From assembly GCA_030403585.1 (NCBI GenBank), contig JAUEPE010000001.1, forward strand, positions 310,001 through 374,000: a stretch of 64,000 nucleotides of DNA. The letters run 5' to 3'. The DNA is from Frankia sp. RB7. GTDB taxonomy: Bacteria; Pseudomonadota; Alphaproteobacteria; Rhizobiales; Xanthobacteraceae. Below, piece after piece: positions 59,950 through 64,000 of the stretch (the first letter of the stretch is position 1; every line of letters starts with the position of its first letter). Under the pieces are notes generated by a model. The model had not been told where the DNA came from. It worked only from the letters and a program-made list of their open reading frames with translations, and ran no database searches. The position numbers and the translations under genes are program-made.

Positions 59950-60314
59950 CCGATACGATCTTCGTGACCGGCCTATCGATCCATGCGCGCCATGGCGTGA
60001 TGGAGCACGAGACCGAAGTCGGCCAGCGTTTCGTCATCGACCTCGAGCTTTACACCGATTTGTCGGAGCCCTCGCGCAGCGACCGGCTCTCCGACACGGT
60101 GTCCTATGCCGAAGTCGTGGCGACCACCACGGCGGCTTTCAAGAACACCAATTACAAGCTGCTGGAGCGCGCCGCGGGTGCGGTCGCCGACGCGATCCTG
60201 TCGCACTTCCCGCGCATCCGTGCCGTGAAGATCACCGTGCACAAGCCGCACGCGCCGATCGCCGCGATCTTCGACGATGTCGGCATCATGCTCACCCGCT
60301 CGCGGCACCCCTGA
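59946..60314 (+). CDS. folB: Dihydroneopterin aldolase
   Basis: A 122-residue FolB that cleaves dihydroneopterin to hydroxymethyl-dihydropterin and glycolaldehyde. Seen: LSIHARHGVMEHETEVGQRF with the catalytic Glu and Lys region, SYAEVVATTTAAF, and VKITVHKPHAPIAAIFDDVG near the C-terminus with the Lys of the family. It is translationally coupled to folP by ATGA, and folK starts after a two-base gap. Confidence 0.96.
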   Translation: MTDTIFVTGLSIHARHGVMEHETEVGQRFVIDLELYTDLSEPSRSDRLSDTVSYAEVVATTTAAFKNTNYKLLERAAGAVADAILSHFPRIRAVKITVHKPHAPIAAIFDDVGIMLTRSRHP

Positions 60315-60315
60315 C

Positions 60316-60807
60316 ATGGCGAGCGTGCTGATCGCGCTCGGCGGCAATGTCGGCGATGTCCGCGCGACATTCCGCAAGGCGATCGCCCATGTCTGCGGCA
60401 TGGCGCAGGCCGCGGTGATCGCGCGTTCGTCGGACTACACCACGCCGCCCTGGGGCGACGAGGACCAGGATCCCTTCATCAATGCCTGCGTCGAGATCGA
60501 GACCGACCTCGATCCGCACGCGCTATTGTTCGTCATGCAGCAAGTCGAGCAGAAATTCGGCCGCACGCGCGACAAGGACCGGCGCTGGGGTCCCCGCACG
60601 CTCGATCTCGACATGATCGCCTATGACGATGTGTCGTTTCAGAAGCCCGATCTGACCCTGCCGCATCCGCGACTGTTCGAGCGCGCCTTCGTGCTGGTGC
60701 CGCTCGCCGAGATCTCGCCTGAGCGTGTGATTGGCGGCATTCGCGTGCGCGACGGGCTCGCCAGCGTCTCGACGCAAGGCATTGAGCGGCTTTCGGATAC
60801 CGGTTAA
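60316..60807 (+). CDS. folK: 2-amino-4-hydroxy-6-hydroxymethyldihydropteridine diphosphokinase
   Basis: A 163-residue FolK that transfers diphosphate from ATP to hydroxymethyl-dihydropterin. Seen: VLIALGGNVGDVRATFRKAI at the start, DYTTPPWGDEDQDPFINAC, and the Mg-binding RRWGPRTLDLDMIAYDDV with the catalytic acidic pair, then LPHPRLFERAFVLVPLAEI. ATG 60316 starts MASVLIAL; the earlier frame lacks likeness. It completes the folP-folB-folK unit. Confidence 0.96.
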   Translation: MASVLIALGGNVGDVRATFRKAIAHVCGMAQAAVIARSSDYTTPPWGDEDQDPFINACVEIETDLDPHALLFVMQQVEQKFGRTRDKDRRWGPRTLDLDMIAYDDVSFQKPDLTLPHPRLFERAFVLVPLAEISPERVIGGIRVRDGLASVSTQGIERLSDTG

Positions 60808-60888
60808 CCAAAAACAACCGTTTGCAGGGAGGGCCGGCCGTGGCAATTTCGCCTGCGAATAACATGACGTTTGGGAGCCCTTGGCCGT

Positions 60889-62763
60889 ATGACCTCCGTG
60901 ACTGACAATCTGCCGCTGGCGGCCGATTTTCCCAAGGCGACGGACGCGGACTGGCGCAAGCTGGTCGACGGTGTGCTGAAGGGCGCGCCATTCGAGAAGC
61001 TGGTCGGCAAGACCTATGACGGCGTGAGGATCGAGCCGCTCTATCCGCGCGCCAAGGGCGCTGCGCTGGTGGCGGGGCGAGCGGCCGCTGCACCATGGCT
61101 GATCATGCAGCGGGTTGATCATCCCGATGTGGCGGCAGCGAATACTCAGGCACTGCAGGATCTGGAGAATGGCGCGACGGGCCTTGAGATCGAGTTCGCC
61201 GGGGGGCCCGGCGCACGCGGCTTCGGCGTCATCGACGCCAATCCGGCAACGCTGGCGCGGCTGTTCGATGGCGTGTTCCTCGATGCCGGCGTCGCGATCT
61301 CGCTCAACCCGGTGGCCGGCCGGCAGGACGCCGGCACGCTGTTCGCCGATCTGGTCGAAGCCAGGAAGCTCGATCCCGCCGGGATCGACGTGCGCTTCAA
61401 CTACCAGGCCCTGAGCACGTTCGCCGTGCGCGGCGCCGCGCTCGCGCCATGGTCGGAGTACGAAACGCCATTCGCGCGCATCGTCTCGGGCTTGATCGGG
61501 CGTGGCTTCAAAGGTCCGTTCGTGCTCGCCGACGGCCGCCCCGTCCACGACGCCGGCGGTTCCGAGGCCCAGGAGCTGGCGTTCGTGTTGTCGCTCGGCG
61601 CGGCTTATCTGCGCATGCTCGAGCGCGGCGGCATCGATCTCGATGTCGCGCGACAAGCGGTTTCATTCCGGCTCTGCGCCGACGCCGACCAGTTCCTGAG
61701 CATGGCCAAGTTCCGTGCATTGCGCCAGCTATGGGCCCGCGTCGAACAGGCCTGCGGCCTCGCGCCTCAGCCGGTCTTCATCGCCGCGGAAACCGCCTGG
61801 CGCATGCTGACGCAGCGCGCCCCCTATGTGAACATGCTGCGCGCAACCATCGCGACATTCGCAGCCGGGCTTGCCGGCGCCAACGCGATCACCGTGCTGC
61901 CGCACACGCTGGCGCGCGGGCTGCCTGATCCCTTTGCGCGGCGCGTTGCACGCAACACCCAGCTCCTGCTGCTGGACGAGAGCAACCTCGCAAAAGTCAG
62001 CGATCCCGCGGCGGGATCCGGCGGCATCGAGACGCTGACGTCGGAACTATGCACGACGGCATGGGCGTTGTTCCAGGAGATCGAGAAAGCCGGCGGCGCA
62101 TTCGCCGCGCTTGAACAGGGCCTGTTCCAGAGCAAGGTCGCGACCACGCGCAAAGCACGCGAGGCCAACATCGCAAGGCGTCGCGACGTGCTGACGGGCG
62201 CCAGCGAGTTTCCAAATCTGCACGAGGCCGACGCCACCGTGCTCGACGTGAAGCCGATCGCGCTGTCGCCCGCGGGCGAGCCAAAATGCAAGTTCGACGC
62301 GCTCGCGCCGATGCGCCTCGCCGCACCGTTCGAAGCGCTGCGCGACAAATCCGATGCAGCGTTGAAGGCGCGCGGCATGCGGCCCAGCGTGTTCCTGGCC
62401 AATCTCGGCACGCCCGCCGACTTCACCGCGCGTGCGACCTTTGCCAAGAGCTTCTTCGAGACGGGCGGCATCCAGGCCGTCGACAGCGAGGGGTTTGCCG
62501 ATCCCGCCAAGCTCGCTGCCGCCTTCAAGGCCTCCGGCGCCGCGCTCGCCTGCCTCTGTTCCAGCGACAGGGTTTATGCGGAACACGCCGAAGCTGCGGC
62601 AAAGGCCCTGCAAACGGCAGGCAGCCAACATATCTATCTGGCAGGCCGTCCGGCTGAGGCCGAGGCAGCCTTGCGCGCGGCCGGCGTCACCGACTTTGTG
62701 TTCGCCGGTGGCGATACGCTTGCGACGTTGCAGGACGCTTATTTGCGGACGGAGCAGCCATGA
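60889..62763 (+). CDS. mutA: Methylmalonyl-CoA mutase small subunit
   Basis: The beta (small) subunit of the heterodimeric, adenosylcobalamin-dependent methylmalonyl-CoA mutase that interconverts methylmalonyl-CoA and succinyl-CoA. The 624-residue chain has the TIM barrel (TYDGVRIEPLYPRAKGA, ANTQALQDLENGATGLEIEF, VRFNYQALSTFAVRGAALAP, LSEL-type helices) and a C-terminal cobalamin-like domain lacking the DxHxxG motif, as expected in small subunits. ATG 60889 (MTSVTDNLP) is preferred over TTG 60871. It overlaps the GFA gene by ATGA. Confidence 0.93.
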   Translation: MTSVTDNLPLAADFPKATDADWRKLVDGVLKGAPFEKLVGKTYDGVRIEPLYPRAKGAALVAGRAAAAPWLIMQRVDHPDVAAANTQALQDLENGATGLEIEFAGGPGARGFGVIDANPATLARLFDGVFLDAGVAISLNPVAGRQDAGTLFADLVEARKLDPAGIDVRFNYQALSTFAVRGAALAPWSEYETPFARIVSGLIGRGFKGPFVLADGRPVHDAGGSEAQELAFVLSLGAAYLRMLERGGIDLDVARQAVSFRLCADADQFLSMAKFRALRQLWARVEQACGLAPQPVFIAAETAWRMLTQRAPYVNMLRATIATFAAGLAGANAITVLPHTLARGLPDPFARRVARNTQLLLLDESNLAKVSDPAAGSGGIETLTSELCTTAWALFQEIEKAGGAFAALEQGLFQSKVATTRKAREANIARRRDVLTGASEFPNLHEADATVLDVKPIALSPAGEPKCKFDALAPMRLAAPFEALRDKSDAALKARGMRPSVFLANLGTPADFTARATFAKSFFETGGIQAVDSEGFADPAKLAAAFKASGAALACLCSSDRVYAEHAEAAAKALQTAGSQHIYLAGRPAEAEAALRAAGVTDFVFAGGDTLATLQDAYLRTEQP

Positions 62764-63224
62764 CGGAAGCAGGCAAACCCGTTCTGACAGGCGGCTGCCA
62801 ATGCGGCGCGGTTCGCTTTGCGATGTCGGCGGCGCCGAACAAGATTTCAATCTGCCACTGCCGGATGTGCCAGAAAGCGAGCGGCGCGCCTTTCGCCTCG
62901 TTCGCCGACATCAACCGCACCGATTTCGCCTGGACCAAGGGGCAGCCGTCGTTCTTCCGCTCGTCCTCGATCGCCGATCGTGGCTATTGCGCCGCCTGCG
63001 GCACGCCGCTGAGTTTTGGCCGCATCGACGGCGACCGGATAGAGATCATGACCGGCGCGTTCGACCGCCCCGACCGCCTGGTACCGACGCGCCAATACGG
63101 AACGGAATCCCGCCTCGGCTGGGTGGTCGGCGTCGCCAACCTGCCGAGCCAGACCACGCAGCAGAATTACGGACCGGAGAAGATGGCGACTATCGTCAGC
63201 CATCAGCATCCGGATCATGATTGA
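62760..63224 (+). CDS. GFA family protein, 2 (between mutase subunit genes)
   Basis: A 154-residue zinc protein. Seen: [31 protein letters not shown] and [17 protein letters not shown], the CxC/CxxC/CxxC clusters of the GFA fold. Family likeness to the protein at 34942 is clear, but the two differ in all loops. Its start overlaps mutA by ATGA, and mutB starts 22 bases after its stop, so it is cotranscribed with the mutase. Function unknown; a role in formaldehyde or thiol chemistry is only suggested by the family name. Confidence 0.92.
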   Translation: MTEAGKPVLTGGCQCGAVRFAMSAAPNKISICHCRMCQKASGAPFASFADINRTDFAWTKGQPSFFRSSSIADRGYCAACGTPLSFGRIDGDRIEIMTGAFDRPDRLVPTRQYGTESRLGWVVGVANLPSQTTQQNYGPEKMATIVSHQHPDHD

Positions 63225-63246
63225 GCGCCCTGATATGGTTGAAGCC

Positions 63247-64000
63247 ATGAGCCGCATTCCGAACTTTGCAGACATCGCTTTCGAGCGGGCCGCAACCGCC
63301 GCTCCGTCAGGCAGCGCCGAGCCGTGGCTGACGCCCGAGGGCATTTTGGTGAAGCCCGCCTATGGCGAGGCTGATCTTGCCGGACTCGATTTCCTCGATA
63401 CCTATCCGGGCATGGCGCCGTTCCTGCGCGGCCCCTACCCGACCATGTATGTCAACCAGCCCTGGACCGTCCGGCAATATGCCGGCTTCTCCACGGCTGA
63501 GGATTCCAACGCGTTCTACCGCCGCAACCTGGCCGCCGGACAGAAGGGCCTCTCGGTCGCCTTCGATCTCGCCACCCATCGCGGCTATGACTCAGATCAT
63601 CCGCGCGTCGGCGGCGACGTCGGCATGGCCGGCGTGGCCATCGATTCCATCTACGACATGCGCACGCTGTTTGCCGGTATCCCGCTCGACCAGATGAGCG
63701 TGTCCATGACCATGAACGGCGCGGTGCTGCCGATCCTTGCGCTCTATGTCGCGGCCGCCGGCGAACAGGGCGTCGCGCCGGAAAAGCTGTCGGGCACCAT
63801 TCAGAACGACATTCTGAAAGAGTTCATGGTGCGCAACACGTACATCTACCCGCCTGCGCCATCGATGCGGATCATCTCGGACATCTTCGCCTACACCTCG
63901 ACGAAGATGCCGAAATACAACTCTATTTCCATTTCCGGTTATCACATGCAGGAGGCCGGCGCGACGCAGGATCTCGAGCTTGCCTATACGCTCGCAGACG
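63247..64000 (+). CDS. mutB: Methylmalonyl-CoA mutase large subunit, N-terminal part, cut by window edge
   Basis: The alpha subunit that binds substrate and adenosylcobalamin. The first 251 residues are seen: [20 protein letters not shown] (substrate entry), [63 protein letters not shown], and [20 protein letters not shown], the usual mutase wording. The reading frame is open to base 64000, and the C-terminal cobalamin-binding domain is outside. ATG 63247 (MSRIPNFAD) is preferred over ATG 63235. Cotranscribed with mutA and a GFA gene. Confidence 0.96.
   Translation, partial: MSRIPNFADIAFERAATAAPSGSAEPWLTPEGILVKPAYGEADLAGLDFLDTYPGMAPFLRGPYPTMYVNQPWTVRQYAGFSTAEDSNAFYRRNLAAGQKGLSVAFDLATHRGYDSDHPRVGGDVGMAGVAIDSIYDMRTLFAGIPLDQMSVSMTMNGAVLPILALYVAAAGEQGVAPEKLSGTIQNDILKEFMVRNTYIYPPAPSMRIISDIFAYTSTKMPKYNSISISGYHMQEAGATQDLELAYTLAD

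Noticed and set aside
1..64000. tRNA, rRNA, CRISPR arrays, insertion sequences and prophage genes
   Set aside because: I looked for cloverleaf sequences, regularly spaced repeats and transposase or integrase motifs and saw none that I could support.

Overview
This 64 kb window looks like chromosome from a Bradyrhizobium-type alphaproteobacterium (Rhizobiales). The reasons are a high G+C content with strong G/C third-codon bias, a FeuP/FeuQ-type two-component pair, DUF2336, DUF1491, DUF5330 and MucR/Ros genes, bradyrhizobial-style palindromic intergenic repeats, CtrA-type boxes, and orphan ABC substrate-binding proteins. The taxon is inferred from gene content, not from a database match. No rRNA, tRNA, CRISPR array, transposase or phage gene was seen.

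Layout. 1-8.7 kb: two-component genes (FeuQ/FeuP type), Ku for end joining, small secreted and membrane proteins including an Flp pilin, a thiamine-diphosphate enzyme and a triple-GAF histidine kinase. 8.7-16.5 kb: an alpha/beta-hydrolase membrane protein, a 14-TM drug exporter, a YcgN-type Cys-rich protein, penicillin-binding protein 1A and a DUF1214/DUF1254 pair. 16.8-23.1 kb: an arsenic-resistance island made of two divergent operons. One strand has arsR, an FAD monooxygenase with a Cys-rich tail and two MFS exporters. The other has arsR, a thioredoxin-type arsenate reductase, the aquaglyceroporin aqpS and a glutaredoxin-type arsC. 23.3-30 kb: a more accessory stretch with two orphan substrate-binding proteins, an FAD oxidoreductase and two head-to-head transglutaminases.

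30.2-37.1 kb: a cobalamin riboswitch before a TonB-dependent receptor, a decayed LysR gene, a RidA / ATC-hydrolase / GFA run, and a metallo-beta-lactamase-fold hydrolase divergent from a LysR regulator. 37.1-42 kb: a compact four-gene operon encoding an exported TPR-CHAT protease, a small secreted protein and two zinc-ribbon proteins, one of them membrane-embedded. This is my best candidate for an undescribed system. 42-50 kb: envelope and cell-cycle-flavoured genes (lipoprotein, DUF2336, peptidoglycan-binding protein, PAS histidine kinase, SufE, MucR-like regulator). 50-58 kb: two membrane glycosyltransferases, a class II aldolase, an M20 peptidase and a HerA-like ATPase. 58-64 kb: two small proteins, the folate genes folP-folB-folK, then the two methylmalonyl-CoA mutase subunits with a GFA gene between them; the large subunit runs off the end.

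Links between genes. The arsenic operons together offer arsenate reduction by two unrelated enzymes, arsenite exit through AqpS and probable oxidation or export of organoarsenicals. The cobalamin riboswitch and the B12-dependent mutase both show that the cell uses cobalamin. Two genes (an MFS exporter and an FAD oxidoreductase) appear to need AUU start codons, each placed six bases after AGGAG.
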